Source: Tridacna crocea
Taxonomy: Eukaryota; Mollusca; Bivalvia; Cardiida; Cardiidae
Assembly (NCBI GenBank): GCA_943736015.1
Contig: OX031065.1
Span: forward strand, 41,306,427-41,370,426
Length of the DNA: 64,000 nt
Reading direction: 5' to 3'
The position numbers and the translations under genes are program-made. Under the pieces are notes generated by a model, which saw only the letters and a program-made list of their open reading frames with translations, was not told the DNA's origin and searched no databases. This document shows positions 50,985 through 61,490 of this stretch, one piece after another (positions within the stretch are counted from its first letter, which is position 1; every line of letters begins with the position of its first letter).

Positions 50985-51075
50985 AAAAGTTTCAGCGCCA
51001 GTCACCCTCAGCGGTCTGTGCAGGCTGACCTGGGTCGATAGTTTTCGCAGATGCATTAAGCCTCCTTTACTTAGA
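50985..51075 (+). repeat. Scattered GCAGGCTGACCTGGGTCGA repeat fragment
   Basis: GTGCAGGCTGACCTGGGTCG and TTTTCGCAGATGCATTAAGC. A further piece lies at 51225-51310. Confidence 0.55.
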
Positions 51076-51316
51076 GCATGCTCTTGCAAAAGGGGTTTAT
51101 GCATCTCCTTTATTTTTATATCATCGCACAATCATGGATCATTTTTATCTAACAGTCAACTGAATCATGGGATAGGCTGGTCTTTTAACATGAGGAAAAA
51201 ATTGACAAAATGAAAGAAAAAGGTTTGACCCAGGTGAGGTTGCACAGACTGTGCAGGCTGACTATGGTTAATACTTCTTGCAGATACAACAAACCTGTTT
51301 TTCACATAGCATGGCT

Positions 51317-51545
51317 TTAACCCTTTACTCCATAGATACTCATTTCTACGCATTGCTTATATGAGCCTTTGGAAAACATTGTGGCAAAAGTTGAAATTGC
51401 TCACCACGAGCAATTTCACCTTTTGCCACAATGTTTTCTACACTATTAAAAGGTGTCATATAGACATAAGAAACGGCTTCATCCTTGCTGTTATTTAGGG
51501 TCAATTAGAGATATCATAGAAATGCCTTATGAGGTAAAGGGTTAA
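51317..51545 (+). mobile_element. TTAA foldback MITE, ACTCCATAGATACTC subfamily
   Basis: TTAACCCTTTACTCCATAGA to CCTTATGAGGTAAAGGGTTAA. Hairpin arm is GAAAACATTGTGGCAAAAGT with complement GCCACAATGTTTTC. Confidence 0.85.
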
Positions 51546-51571
51546 TGTACTTTACATGATGAGACCTGTCT

Positions 51572-51777
51572 TTAACTCTTTACCAAACAACAAAATTTTA
51601 GACTGGTCCAATTTGCAGCATTTGCAGACGACAAAATAATAGTGACTGAAAATTTGAATTTTTGGGGGGATGGGAAGAAAACATTGTTTACCTGCATTTT
51701 CTCCTTTTCCTACAATGTTTTCAGAAAACATCTTTTTCACTGTTGTTAAAAGTTTGGCTGGTGTGGTAAAGAGTTAA
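51572..51777 (+). mobile_element. TTAA foldback MITE, hairpin partly deleted
   Basis: TTAACTCTTTACCAAACAAC to GGTGTGGTAAAGAGTTAA; one arm of the hairpin is cut to GAAAACATTGTTTACC. Confidence 0.8.
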
Positions 51778-51779
51778 CA

Positions 51780-52116
51780 GATTAGATAAAAATTTGGAGA
51801 TGGAAAAATATGAGATTATGCAAAAATATTTTGTAATGGCTACCTGGATAAAATAATCAGCAAATAGTTCGAAAATATCATATAGATTAGAATGATAATT
51901 TGTTGCAAGGATAAAAAGGGATTTTCAGGGGGTTACTGACATTTTTTTTTGTTGCAATTTTTTTGTATAAAAAAATTGATTTTTTAACGTGAATGTACAT
52001 CATGGACCAGTAATATTTCCAGAGAAACTTACATGTAATGATTTTGTTTTGAATATAAAAAAGATAAAATTTTCGTTTTTTTTTCAAAACCATCAATTTT
52101 TATTGTTGAATTTACA
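51780..52116. other. AT-rich stretch, nothing recognised
   Basis: No repeat match or gene signal apart from the acceptor-like ATTTACAG at its end. Confidence 0.35.
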
Positions 52117-52118
52117 GA

Positions 52119-52237
52119 GTGAATTTGGTCTGCAATGTTTAGAAATAATGCATATGATTACAGAACATCGACCAAATATGTCACTTTCTGCTTATCTTAG
52201 ACATAGATTACAAACGTTAAAATGCTGTATTAACTGA
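52119..52237 (+). CDS. Candidate terminal exon, unassigned
   Basis: An acceptor-like TTGTTGAATTTACAG is followed by an open frame to a stop at 52237 (contains LQCLEIMHMITEHRPNMSLS and YLRHRLQTLK). Composition looks protein-like, but I recognise no domain. In phase 0 it does not join the phase-1 end of exon 9 directly, so it would need another exon or belong to something else. Confidence 0.3.
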
Positions 52238-52432
52238 AAATAAGGGCAGTTACAAGATAAAACAAGCAATTACATTGATTCAAAAATGTTATGAACAACT
52301 CACAATTATCACATAACTCTACTTGTTTTCAATGTAATACAGCCAATACAAATTTTCTTCTTTCATACACATGTGAGATAAGAAAATAGTGCTGTATTTG
52401 GTCAATGCTCTTTAATTATACGCTTCATTTTT

Positions 52433-52530
52433 AGCTCCACTGGCCGAAGGCCAGCGGGCTTATGTCATGGCCCGTTGTCCGTCGTGCGTCCGTCCGTCTG
52501 TCCGTCCGTCCGTCCGTCCGTGCTGCTACT
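52433..52530 (+). repeat. Fragment of an AGCTCCACTGGCC-type element
   Basis: TTTAGCTCCACTGGCCGAAG, then a (CGTC)n tract at 52478-52522. The same start appears at 16049. Cut by the next element. Confidence 0.6.
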
Positions 52531-53080
52531 TTAGGTTAAAGGGCCATTTTAGTAGACCACAGATACAGAAGGGGCCGTTTTTTACTAAGGGGCCATGGCC
52601 CCTTGTTTATTTGCCCAAATGATGCCTAAGGGCCATATCAGTTTGTCCATCATATTTATAAAAAATGGCCCTTTAGTATATTGTCCAATGTTGGACAGTC
52701 CAAGGATGGACAGTACTGTTAAATTTCACCACTGCCACATATGTCATTGATAATGAATAATTTCCTGTCTCAACTGCTTATGTGATTTAAAAAATATAAA
52801 CAAGAGTTACTGTTATTGGATCATGTAACTGAAAAAATGGTTCTCGATTGGACAATTGAATGAATTGGTACCCAGGTTAAATTTAGGATTGGTTCCTCGC
52901 CTTTTGGACAGACAAGGGGCCAGTCGGCCATTTTAGCTCAATGTTATTTTTTTCAAAACAAGAGAATGGAAAAAAATGAACTAGAAAGGGAAAGAGAGAA
53001 TGAAAGGTTATGAAGTTCTTTTGCTAATTTACTTGCTTTTTTTTTTAATGTGACACTGTTCCATTTTCTTCTTTTATCAG

Positions 53081-53106
53081 ATTGTGGTGATTGTTCAAAT
53101 ATTTAA
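53081..53106 (+). CDS. Weak alternative terminal exon
   Basis: Acceptor CTTCTTTTATCAG is followed, in the phase that fits exon 9, by codons for DCGDCSNI and a stop that lies in the TTAA of the next MITE. Too short to judge; listed because phase and acceptor fit. Confidence 0.15.
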
Positions 53107-53330
53107 CCCTTTACTCCATAGATACTCATTTTTACACATTGCTTGTAGGAACCTTTGAAAAACATTGTGGCAAAAGGTGAAATTGCTCATGACAAGCTAT
53201 TTCACCTTTTGTCACAATGTTTTATACGCTATCGAAAGGTGTCATGTACACATAAGAAATGGCTTCATCCTTGCTGTCATTAAGGGTAATTACAGATGCC
53301 ATAGAAATGCCTTATAGGGTAAAGGGTTAA
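53103..53330 (+). mobile_element. TTAA foldback MITE, ACTCCATAGATACTC subfamily, nested
   Basis: TTAACCCTTTACTCCATAGA to TATAGGGTAAAGGGTTAA. Inserted in the 1.39-kb element; sister of 51317-51545. Confidence 0.86.
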
Positions 53331-53574
53331 AATGTAGAATGTCATCTATTTGTTAGCATTTCTTGTTTAAACTATTAAGTCTAAAATTTCATTTGAATTC
53401 AAAAGATTGATTTCAAATTTGTACTGCCCAATTCCTACCCAATTACCTTCATAATGAAGGGTTGTTCCGTCGCTAATTTTGACATAGTCTCCACTACCCT
53501 TCACCAAATGCCTTCATAGAGTCATTCTGGATGATTACACTCCCACAGACAGTCCCACAGCCTTTTCAAATGAC

Positions 53575-53765
53575 CTTAAGGCTTAAGCTGCAATATTTCG
53601 ACTGACTGCTAATAATGTGGTCATGGATTGTAAAATGAAAGATTGATCTTTTGATCCTTACATATAAACCAATGTTGATATCTATATATGCCTTGCCTTC
53701 TTGCGAATGTGGCATTTTCAATGTAAGCAAGCATTAACCTACTCCAACTGTAAACAAAATGTGGC
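53575..53765. repeat. Piece of the 790-bp foldback family
   Basis: GACTGACTGCTAATAATGTG and GATTGATCTTTTGATCCTTA; matches 54908-55100 closely and 21255-21320 more distantly. Confidence 0.65.
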
Positions 53766-53921
53766 AATGACGTCAGTGCTAGTGGGTTTTTTTTCAGTTT
53801 TGGGGGAAAGGTGAACAAATTGATATGGCCCTTTGACATCATTTGGGCAAATAAACAAGGGGCAATGGCCCTTTAACCAAAAAGGGCCCCTTCTGTTTCT
53901 TTGGTCTATTAAAATGGCCCT

Positions 53922-54145
53922 TTAGCCCATTACCAGACGATAGAATTTTAGACTTGTCCAAATTGAAACAAATTGCAGATGGCATTTTAAAGTGCATTTA
54001 AAATAAAAATGAGTACCATATAGGGTAGAAAACATTGTGAGAAAAGGAGAAATTGCTTGTTACAAGTAATGTCACCTTTTCTCACATTGTTTTCCACAGC
54101 TATATATCTTTAGTCGAAATGCGGCATTATGTGGTAATGGGTTAA
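53922..54145 (+). mobile_element. TTAA foldback MITE, ATTGCTTGTTACAAG subfamily
   Basis: TTAGCCCATTACCAGACGAT to GTGGTAATGGGTTAA. Carries the GCATTTTAAAGTGCATTTAA segment shared with 63248 and 55105. Confidence 0.83.
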
Positions 54146-54370
54146 CCCATTACCACACAATCCCTAATTTTGACGCCCCTCAGAAGGAAGCCTTTTGAAA
54201 ACACTGTGGGAAAAGGAGAAAATGCTGGTAACCAGCATTTTCTCCTTTTCCCACAGTGTTTTCTACTCTTCCCAGAACAAATTTCAATTTTTCAGTCACC
54301 ATTATTTAGTCGTCTGCAAATGCTTTCAATTTGGACCAGTCTAAAATTTTCTCGTGTGGTAAAGAGTTAA
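54142..54370 (-). mobile_element. TTAA foldback MITE, sharing TTAA with its neighbour
   Basis: TTAACCCATTACCACACAAT to CGTGTGGTAAAGAGTTAA; begins in the last TTAA of the preceding copy. Confidence 0.88.
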
Positions 54371-54743
54371 CCTAATGTAGCGGCAGGTGCCCTTTGGAGG
54401 GGGAAAAATGTGTGCGAACGATCAGAAAAGGGGTATTTTACTGCCAAATAAAATAGGCATGTAATGTTTTATTTTATTTCATAATGTTGCATGAAAACAA
54501 CAAAGAAATAACTTTTTTTTCCCCAATCTAGTTTCAACCTCAAATCTCAAAAATAGCCTAAACAAATTATTCTGGCATTTGGAATAAGAGAGGAGACAAA
54601 TCCTTTTTTTGTGTGTTAATTCCCAAAAACTAGGTACACACCCCAGCTATGAATACAATAAGAAATAGCTTTCAATGGAACATTTTGCTACTTGTCTTTT
54701 GATATAATGCTAGTCTTGCTAGAGACATACTACAAAACCATAT
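54371..54743. other. Spacer, nothing recognised
   Basis: No repeat or gene signal. Confidence 0.35.
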
Positions 54744-54925
54744 TTAACCCTTTCCCAAACAACAAAATTTTAGACTGGTCCAAATTCAAAGCATTTTCAG
54801 ACGACAAAATTAATGCTACTCAAAAAGCAAAATTTGTTTCCAGCAGGGAAGAAAACATTGTACGAAAAGGCTCCCATCTCAGGGTCGTAAAAACCAGTGA
54901 TTGTTTGGTAGAAAGTAAAGGCTTA
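54744..54925 (+). mobile_element. TTAA MITE, hairpin deleted
   Basis: TTAACCCTTTCCCAAACAAC to AGTGATTGTTTGGTAGAAAG; after GAAAACATTGTACGAAAAGG the second arm is gone. Confidence 0.75.
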
Positions 54926-55100
54926 AGCTGCAATATTTCGACTGACTGCTAATAATGTGGTCATGGATTGTTAGATGAAAGATTGATCTTTTGATCCTTG
55001 CATATAAACCAATGTTGATATCTAGTTATGCCTTACCTTCTTGCAAATGTGGATTTTTCAAAGTAAACAAGTGTTGACCTACTTCTACTGTAAACAAAAC
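54908..55100. repeat. Second piece of the 790-bp foldback family
   Basis: GCTTAAGCTGCAATATTTCG and GGATTGTTAGATGAAAGATT; close to 53575-53765. Confidence 0.65.
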
Positions 55101-55104
55101 GTGG

Positions 55105-55195
55105 CAGACGGCATTGTAAAGTGCATTTAAAATGAAAAATAAGTACCACATTGGGTAGAAAAGATTGTGAGAAAAGGAGAAATTGCTCTTTACGA
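55105..55195 (+). mobile_element. TTAA MITE fragment, ATTTTAAA subfamily
   Basis: CAGACGGCATTGTAAAGTGC and AGATTGTGAGAAAAGGAGAA; both ends missing. Confidence 0.6.
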
Positions 55196-55544
55196 TGTTC
55201 ATGTCTTTTTGTTTCAAAAGAAAAAGGTGCAGAATTCCATCACGGGTGGATTATAGTTTTAGTAAAGAAATAAATAGGATTAATATTCATAAATGGCTGT
55301 TTTTTAATGAAGATGAAACATATGTTTAGTGGCAAAACACCAGTTTTAGTCTTTGTCATACTTTTCTTTCCACTCAGAACGCTCCTATTTAAAAATTTTT
55401 GACCGTCTATCTTCCATAAACTACCCAACGCAGGTTTATTTTGATCATTTATCCATTTAAATGTCGCAGTTTATCTGGAGTTTATCTGGATTTACTGCGC
55501 AAGTGTACCTAAACCCTACCCCCTCATTAATATTCAACAATGAC

Positions 55545-55760
55545 TTAACCCTTTCCCAAACAAGCCCTTGTTTTTACGTGTCTGCAGTACTTTTGAAAAC
55601 ATTGTGGGAAAAGGAAAAATTTCTTGTAACGAGCAATTTTTCCTTTTCCCACAGTGTTTTCTGTCCATTCGGATAATTTTCTGCCATTGTTATGAAAGTT
55701 AAAATTGTCGTCTGCAAACTCTTTCAGTTTGGAAGAGTCTGTCGTTTGGGAAAGGGGTGA
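55545..55760 (-). mobile_element. TTAA foldback MITE, CTTTCCC arm
   Basis: TTAACCCTTTCCCAAACAAG to GTCGTTTGGGAAAGGGGTGA. Same left part (TTTTTACGTGTCTGCAGT) as 27568. Confidence 0.82.
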
Positions 55761-56117
55761 ATTAGGTCTAGCACATGCTAAGTAGATCTACAAGTTACGT
55801 CGTTAAAAAAAAAGGTAAAGCACAGATACAATTTATGTAATAAAAGCCAATCAATCTAGATCTATATGGTCGGTTGTCCTCTGAAACATACCACCTGAAG
55901 CTTGAAACAAGCTGTTGTTACAGGGTTTAAGAAGTAAATCGATGATATGTTGGAATTTTAAGAAAAATAATGCTGTTGTAAATCTGTAGAAATGTTCATA
56001 GGCTGAGTTTAGTCGTTACTTCCTCAAAATCTTGGTCAAATTCTGCCATATTTGACATTGTTTAACACTGGCGATAGTCAAGCGTGAATTGGAAATGAAG
56101 CTGATAATGAAGATTCT
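55761..56117. other. Spacer, nothing recognised
   Basis: AT-rich, no features seen. Confidence 0.35.
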
Positions 56118-56323
56118 TTAACCCTTTCCCATATGACAAATTTTAGACCATTCCAAATTGAAAGCATTGGCAGATATCCAATTTTGAAAGTGGAACAAAT
56201 AAAGTTGAGTTTTTTGACAGGGTAGAAAATATTGTAGGACAAGGAGAAAATGCCAATAACCAGAATTTTCTCCTTTTCCAAAAATAACCTTCCTTCCCAA
56301 TTGATTGTTTGGTAAAGGGTTAA
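56118..56323 (+). mobile_element. TTAA foldback MITE, diverged
   Basis: TTAACCCTTTCCCATATGAC to GTTTGGTAAAGGGTTAA; the distal hairpin arm is partly lost. Confidence 0.8.
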
Positions 56324-56525
56324 ATACCACGTGGTCCTGTACGAGGTTTAGCCCCGATATTCACATGGAAATTAAGTCATTTATTAGCGATGATGCAATG
56401 ATGACGTTTCTTTAGCGAATCAGCCAACTCCATATATGGGTGAAAGGGCGTTTCTTTATGAATAGTGGATTCCGTATATGGAACATTATTTTAGCAATGA
56501 TGTAATGTGGGCGGAAAAAGACTAA

Positions 56526-56645
56526 GTCAGTTAAACGCCAAGAAGTTCAAAATTAAATGATTTAAACAGCCACAGTCGGTCACTACGCTCCCTCCTTTTG
56601 GCTGTTTAAATCGTTTAATTTTGACTTCTTAGCGTTTAACTATAA
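56526..56645. mobile_element. Foldback repeat of about 118 bp
   Basis: AGTTAAACGCCAAGAAGTTC...GATTTAAACAGCCA is the inverse of TGGCTGTTTAAATC...GACTTCTTAGCGTTTAACT; arms about 45 bp, loop about 28 bp. Confidence 0.8.
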
Positions 56646-56824
56646 CATAAACTCACATGAAATAAAGGAGCTCACGTTGGACCTAACTTTCATTTTTGCT
56701 ACATTATTAGAAAGTTTGCAGGAATGTGGAATCAATGAAGCTTGTTTCATTTCTTCTCAAAAAGTAAACTGTGGGTGATGGAACGATCACTTTATATATT
56801 TTTCACCAAAATCTAGCAATTTAA

Positions 56825-56940
56825 TTGCAAAGTTTCACCTTTTGCAATGTTTTCTACCTTTCACACTTACTTTGAACTGTTGTTTGCAACCTCTTTCAAT
56901 TAGAGCCAGTTTAAAATTTTATGGACTGGTAAAGGGTTAA
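56825..56940 (-). mobile_element. TTAA MITE, one half only
   Basis: TTTCACCTTTTGCAATGTTT to GGACTGGTAAAGGGTTAA. Confidence 0.7.
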
Positions 56941-56959
56941 GACAATCCATATTGCACCA

Positions 56960-57189
56960 TTAACTCTTTACCAAATGACAAAATCTTGGACATGACCAAA
57001 TTGAAAGCATTTGCAGATGACAAATTAAACATTGCTAAAATGACGATTTCTTTCTATGATGGGAGTAGAAAACACTGTAGGAAAAGGAGAAAATGCTGGT
57101 TACCGGCATTTTCTCCTTTTCCCACAGTGTTTTCCGAACCCATCTTCTTTAGAGTCGTTAAAAGTCGGGATTGTGTGGAAAAGAGTTAA
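56960..57189 (+). mobile_element. TTAA foldback MITE
   Basis: TTAACTCTTTACCAAATGAC to GTGTGGAAAAGAGTTAA, with GCTGGTTACCGGC centre. Confidence 0.86.
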
Positions 57190-57490
57190 AACTGTACCCC
57201 CAATTTCGTCTTTGTACCCCCAATTCAAAACCAACATAATTATGGGGTGCATAATTATACCCCCAAATTAAAATCACAGAGGGCATGTAGTAAAATTTTT
57301 TAATTTGATTATTTATTCAGCAATATTTTAAATTTTTATGCACAAGATACAGAATAATTATGCAAGTCGAAAGAGCTCTGTCAACCAAATATGTGTTAAT
57401 GGAAATTAGAAGATTTCAACGCTTGCGTAGTATGCATTAAGAAGTAACGGCATTATTTAGATTTATTCTGGCCTCTGAAATCTTCCACAA

Positions 57491-57716
57491 TTAACCCTTT
57501 ACCAAACGAAAACATCGACACAGGCCCAAATTGAAAGCACTTGTAGACGACAAAATAAACGTTGCCAAAAATTGAAAACAGTTTCAAGCAGGTAGAAAAC
57601 ATTGTGGGAAAAGGAGAAAATGCTGGTTACCAACATTTTCTCCTTTTCCCACAATGTTTTCAAAAGGCTTCTATCTCAGGGTCGTAAAAACCAGGGATTG
57701 TTTGGTAAAGGGTTAA
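57491..57716 (+). mobile_element. TTAA foldback MITE
   Basis: TTAACCCTTTACCAAACGAA to TGTTTGGTAAAGGGTTAA. Confidence 0.87.
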
Positions 57717-58994
57717 GGAAACATTCAGTAATAAGGCCCTATTTTAAAGCCAATAAAACTCTTAGTACCCTGCCTGGAACATTCCAAAAAATGTTAAAAG
57801 TCTAAATAGCACTTGATGGTACACTTAACCTTCATGTGTTTAGTGTACCTAATGTGTTAGTTTATGCACATGACTACTAGTAGATGTGTTATTGATTTTT
57901 TTTTTCTCACACTGTCTCAGTCAGGTTCAGACAATTATTTGTACTAATGGTACGGTTACAAAACAGTAAATGCCACCTGCCGGCGTGGTAACTGCCAGTT
58001 TTCACTCAAATTCAGCCGATGGCAGCTCAATGGCAGGCACAATCAGCATTTTAGATGCCGCCAGGACGCCGCTGAATTTTTTAAGAAAAAGTTAAAATTT
58101 TGTCTTCCACCGGCCGATTTTTCCAATTGTGCCTGTCGTCAGGGCGCCAGGCGGGCGCGGTGGCTATCAAGCGGCAGATGGGCTGCAGGGCAATTATAAC
58201 TCGGTTGTCACGGGTTGGAGGGCCTTCAATCTTCGGCCGGCGATCAGTAGGAACTAACTGCCAGGGCCCCTGAATATAAATCTGAGGCTATTCACAATAA
58301 GAAAGTGTCATCATGGCGGTTCTAACAGCACCAGAGCGACTCAGAGACTTGCGTATTCCTGGGTTGGGCTCTGGTCCCTTGTGCTTTGGTCCTGGTGCTT
58401 TGTCCTGCCCCTTACCTCTAGGGGGCAACTTGTTGGAAGGAAAAATTTCTTAAAAATTAGATCTATTTATCTTGTGGTTGATAATTATGATGAACACCTT
58501 TTACTAGCAATTATTTATGACCATTCTCACCAATTTGTAACAAATCGGCAGGCGGCATGTAATTTTAAGAATCCTCCAATGTCTAAAAATCGGCAGCCGG
58601 CAGTTTCACATTGTTACCATAGTGTTAAAGGTAACTTTCGGTTGTCAGCCAGAACCCTTCTACTCTCTTTGTAAGGACTTGTGTTCACATAATCAAGACA
58701 TCAAGTGAAATTAGAACATTTAAAGTTGAGTACTGAAGGCATACGGCAAAATCAAGTTAGGTACTATCTTAGAAAGAATTTGTACAGGTGGACCTCAGCT
58801 TGCTACTAACCACCAATTGGCTTCTCCACTCAGATGGTCGCTTCTTTATATTTGACTCATTCTAAAATCAGTTTTGTCCAAATTATACCCCTTTTACAAC
58901 TAAGAATTTACAAACAAATTCCAGCATCTAAAAGATGAGCATGGCTCCTGCATGCAGTGCTGAGCTCTTGACATCTTATCTTGGAATCACATCC
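57717..58994. other. Unassigned, with a GC-rich patch
   Basis: 57960-58290 is clearly more GC-rich than its surroundings, with repeated GCCGGC/GGCAG motifs (CCACCTGCCGGCGTGG, CACCGGCCGATTTTTCC). GGCAGGCGGCAT and GGCAGCCGGCAGTTTC near 58550-58600 may be the other end of a TIR element, starting near 57950 (GGTACGGTTACAAAACAGT against CTATGGTAACAATGTGAAAC). A possible CpG-island-like promoter was considered but there is no gene attached. Confidence 0.35.
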
Positions 58995-59017
58995 ATTAAC
59001 CCATTACCACACAGTCT
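58995..59017 (-). mobile_element. TTAA MITE end fragment
   Basis: CATTAACCCATTACCACACA; only the end is left, abutting the LINE fragment. Confidence 0.6.
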
Positions 59018-59215
59018 CTACAATCGACCGTTTATGATGTGAATATCAAATACAAAATAGAGGTCTATTAAACTTTTACCAAAGTCTTGTTTCTTGTCTT
59101 TGTTTCTTCTTACCAAGTTGTCTTCAACATGTGTGACATCTCCAAAAATAAGTCTTAAATTATCATCTGGTATATAATCTAAGAAAAGTTCGGTCCTGGC
59201 ATTAAGATCACCAGT
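59018..59215 (-). pseudogene. Non-LTR retrotransposon endonuclease fragment (APE/EEP fold)
   Basis: On the minus strand an open reading of about 65 codons begins TGDLNARTELFLDYIPDDNL and goes through FGKSLIDLYFVF to IINGR and a stop. The GDLNAR motif (Asp and Asn of the endonuclease/exonuclease/phosphatase active site) and the FG-x-x-LI-x-L...NGR pattern are typical of LINE APE endonucleases. No RT domain nearby; the upstream sequence (59220-59935) shows no clear continuation. Confidence 0.78.
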
Positions 59216-59219
59216 CCTG

Positions 59220-60075
59220 TGATAAACAAAAGGAGGAGTGAAAGCGAAACTGTTCCATCTGCATTTTGGAAAATTTTACACTTGAGGGAAAAAACTTCTC
59301 ATTTCTCTGGAAAGCATTGGTAGATCATCATTCTTAGATATGTAATGCTGAATTCATTAAAAATTACTCCTAATGTGATTAAATGTTTTTCAAATAACTG
59401 TATGCCATCAAAGTCAGAGTTATTGTAAATATAAGAACCTTCTAGGGAGATATAATTATGTAAATACCATAACAATTATCTATAACTATCTATAGAGTAC
59501 GTCTTCAGCTATTGGTACTTCAATAAAGGTGCATATTACTGAGATATTTTGTACACTTTGGAAAACCCAAATTTCATGTGTAAAGATTCATTTATGAAAC
59601 AACTATTATCAATTTTGACACAAATATTAACTGCTACATACACTTGCATATGGCAATACACCAAATTACAAATTTTGTCCGTAGAACATTTGCTCAGAAC
59701 TATTGGGAACAAAACCTAAAAGCATCAAATATCTCAAACTTCCATGCAGGTGATCAAAGCAGTTGAAAATTTGCATTTTCAAATAAAGTATCATTATCCA
59801 ATCTGTTCTAAAGATGCAATCAAGGTGAATATGTTTAGAAAAACTTGTTCTATTGCTTAATAAACTTAACATCATTTTTGTACACTTGGGACAATTATGG
59901 ATAGAAACATAAATTGCAAGAGGCACAGTGTACATAATTTTAAAGTGTCAATGTTGCCCTTCTACAATTTCAAAAGGACTAAGTAAAGATGTATCTTTGG
60001 GAAATCACATTCATCTTTTGCAGTGTTATAGATTGATAGGACTAAGGGAGCAAAATGATTTTAAAGTTTCATCCA
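59220..60075. other. Unassigned, upstream side of the LINE fragment
   Basis: A minus-strand open frame of 89 codons (59666-59935) has no domain I recognise. It could be decayed LINE sequence; not supported. Confidence 0.3.
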
Positions 60076-60285
60076 TTAACCCATTACCACACAGTACCTA
60101 CTTTTGACGACCCTGTGAAAGAAGCCTGTATAAAACATTCTAGGAAAAGAAGAAAATGCTGGTAACCAGCATTTTCTTCTTTTCCCAGAATGTTTTCTAC
60201 TCTTCACGAAACAAATTTCAAATTTTCAGTCATTTTTATTTTGTCGTCTCCAAACCTATAATTTTGTCATTTGGTAATGAGTTAA
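60076..60285 (-). mobile_element. TTAA foldback MITE
   Basis: TTAACCCATTACCACACAGT to CATTTGGTAATGAGTTAA; an ~18-bp piece of the right arm (AAATGCTTTCAATTTGGA-type) is deleted. Confidence 0.83.
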
Positions 60286-60314
60286 TAGTTTTCAACCAAA
60301 CCCTCAGTTGATGC

Positions 60315-60420
60315 TACGTATTAGGATTATTTCAAAGAGATGATTCTAATGAGTAACCACAACGTGGAGATTGGATGAGAATTAAGAGAATTAAGGGATT
60401 TGCAATGGCATAACCCTCTT
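60315..60420 (-). mobile_element. AGAGCTCCAG-family MITE, copy 3 (fragment)
   Basis: GATTCTAATGAGTAACCACA and GAGATTGGATGAGAATTAAG match the inner part of 50264-50455 in inverted orientation. Confidence 0.5.
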
Positions 60421-60997
60421 TTGTCTTTACAATAAAAAACTTAATACTGCTTTAACGTTTGTCTTAACTTAGACTTTTTATCAAATAAGATGATATCTAA
60501 TTGCCAAGGTGTTCATTGCTTCTAATTTCTTCTCCATATTATAACACCTAGTGCAGACTTGCACTCTTCTACATCTCATGTCTACGTTTCTGTATTGTCT
60601 AGGAATATATTCAAGCACATTGTGAATTTTTAGGCAGATGATGGAATTTTTAGTTTAAACATTTTTATATACATCATGCTTTGACAAAAACAAATGACAA
60701 TAATTGGGAACTGGGGCCCTAGTTATGATAATGGTATCCCTCTTGTTAAGCATTACCCGGGAACAGTCTTCTGGGAATGAATTGATTTTACCCTGCCATT
60801 TCTCTTTATATATATCCCACTATAGACAGCTTCTTTGCCTGGACCTTCTTACACCTCAGATAATGACCAAGACTCTTAACTGACCATTAATTATTAGACA
60901 TTTGAATAAAGCAAGATTTCACTTTAAGTGTACGTTTTTTAATGGTCTCCCTCATTTCAATCAATTTAGCTGTTGATTTTCTTTTAGATTTTATTTT
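60421..60997. other. Spacer, nothing recognised
   Basis: T-rich, no gene or repeat signal. Confidence 0.35.
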
Positions 60998-61226
60998 TTA
61001 GCCCATTACCACACAATCCCTACTTTTCACGACCCTGAGAAAGAAGCCTTTAGAAAACATAGTGGGAAAAGGAGAAAATGCTGGTAACCAGCATTTTCAC
61101 CTTTTCCCACAATGTTTTCTACTCTTTATAATTCAAATTTCAAATTTTCAGTCACTTTTATTTTGTCGTCTGCAAATGCTTTTGTTTTGGACAAACCTAA
61201 AATATTGTTGTTTGGTAATGAGTTAA
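60998..61226 (-). mobile_element. TTAA foldback MITE
   Basis: TTAGCCCATTACCACACAAT to TTGTTTGGTAATGAGTTAA. Confidence 0.86.
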
Positions 61227-61490
61227 AGTCTTTACCAAACGACAAAATTTTACCAAACAACAAAATTCTAAAAATTATGTCCAAATCGAAAGCATTTGCA
61301 GATGACAAAATAAAAGTGACTGAAAGTTTGAAATTTGTTTTATGAAGGGTAGAGAACATTCTGGGAAAAGGAGGAAAATACTGGTAACAAAAAATGCTGG
61401 TTACCAGAATGGTTTCCTTTTCCAACAATGTTTTCTAAAGGCTTCTTCCTTAGGGTCGTCAAAAGTAGGGATTGTGTGGTAATGGGTTAA
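61223..61490 (+). mobile_element. TTAA foldback MITE, with doubled left end
   Basis: CTTTACCAAACGACAAAATT and TTACCAAACAACAAAATTCT are two tandem starts; right end GTGTGGTAATGGGTTAA. Back to back with the preceding copy, in opposite orientation. Confidence 0.82.

Larger units (their letters stand above)
52538..53923. mobile_element. 1.39-kb TIR element with ~100-bp GGGCC-rich ends
   Basis: Left AAAGGGCCATTTTAGTAGAC ... GGGGCCATGGCCCCTTGTTT; right AAACAAGGGGCAATGGCCCT ... TTAAAATGGCCCTTT. The two ends align as inverted repeats over about 100 bp. A TA or TTA duplication is possible but not clear. Contains a MITE and a piece of the 790-bp foldback family. No transposase. Confidence 0.8.

Noticed and set aside
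57960-58620. CpG-island promoter or a gene starting at 58314
   Set aside because: The frame from 58314 is only about 45 codons, with no domain, and the GC-rich patch has repeat-like mirrored motifs.
4504-61428. Many open frames reading VGKGENAGYQHFLLFPQCF or SIFSFSHNVF
   Set aside because: These are translations of the MITE hairpin in different frames; they recur at every copy and have no independent coding support.
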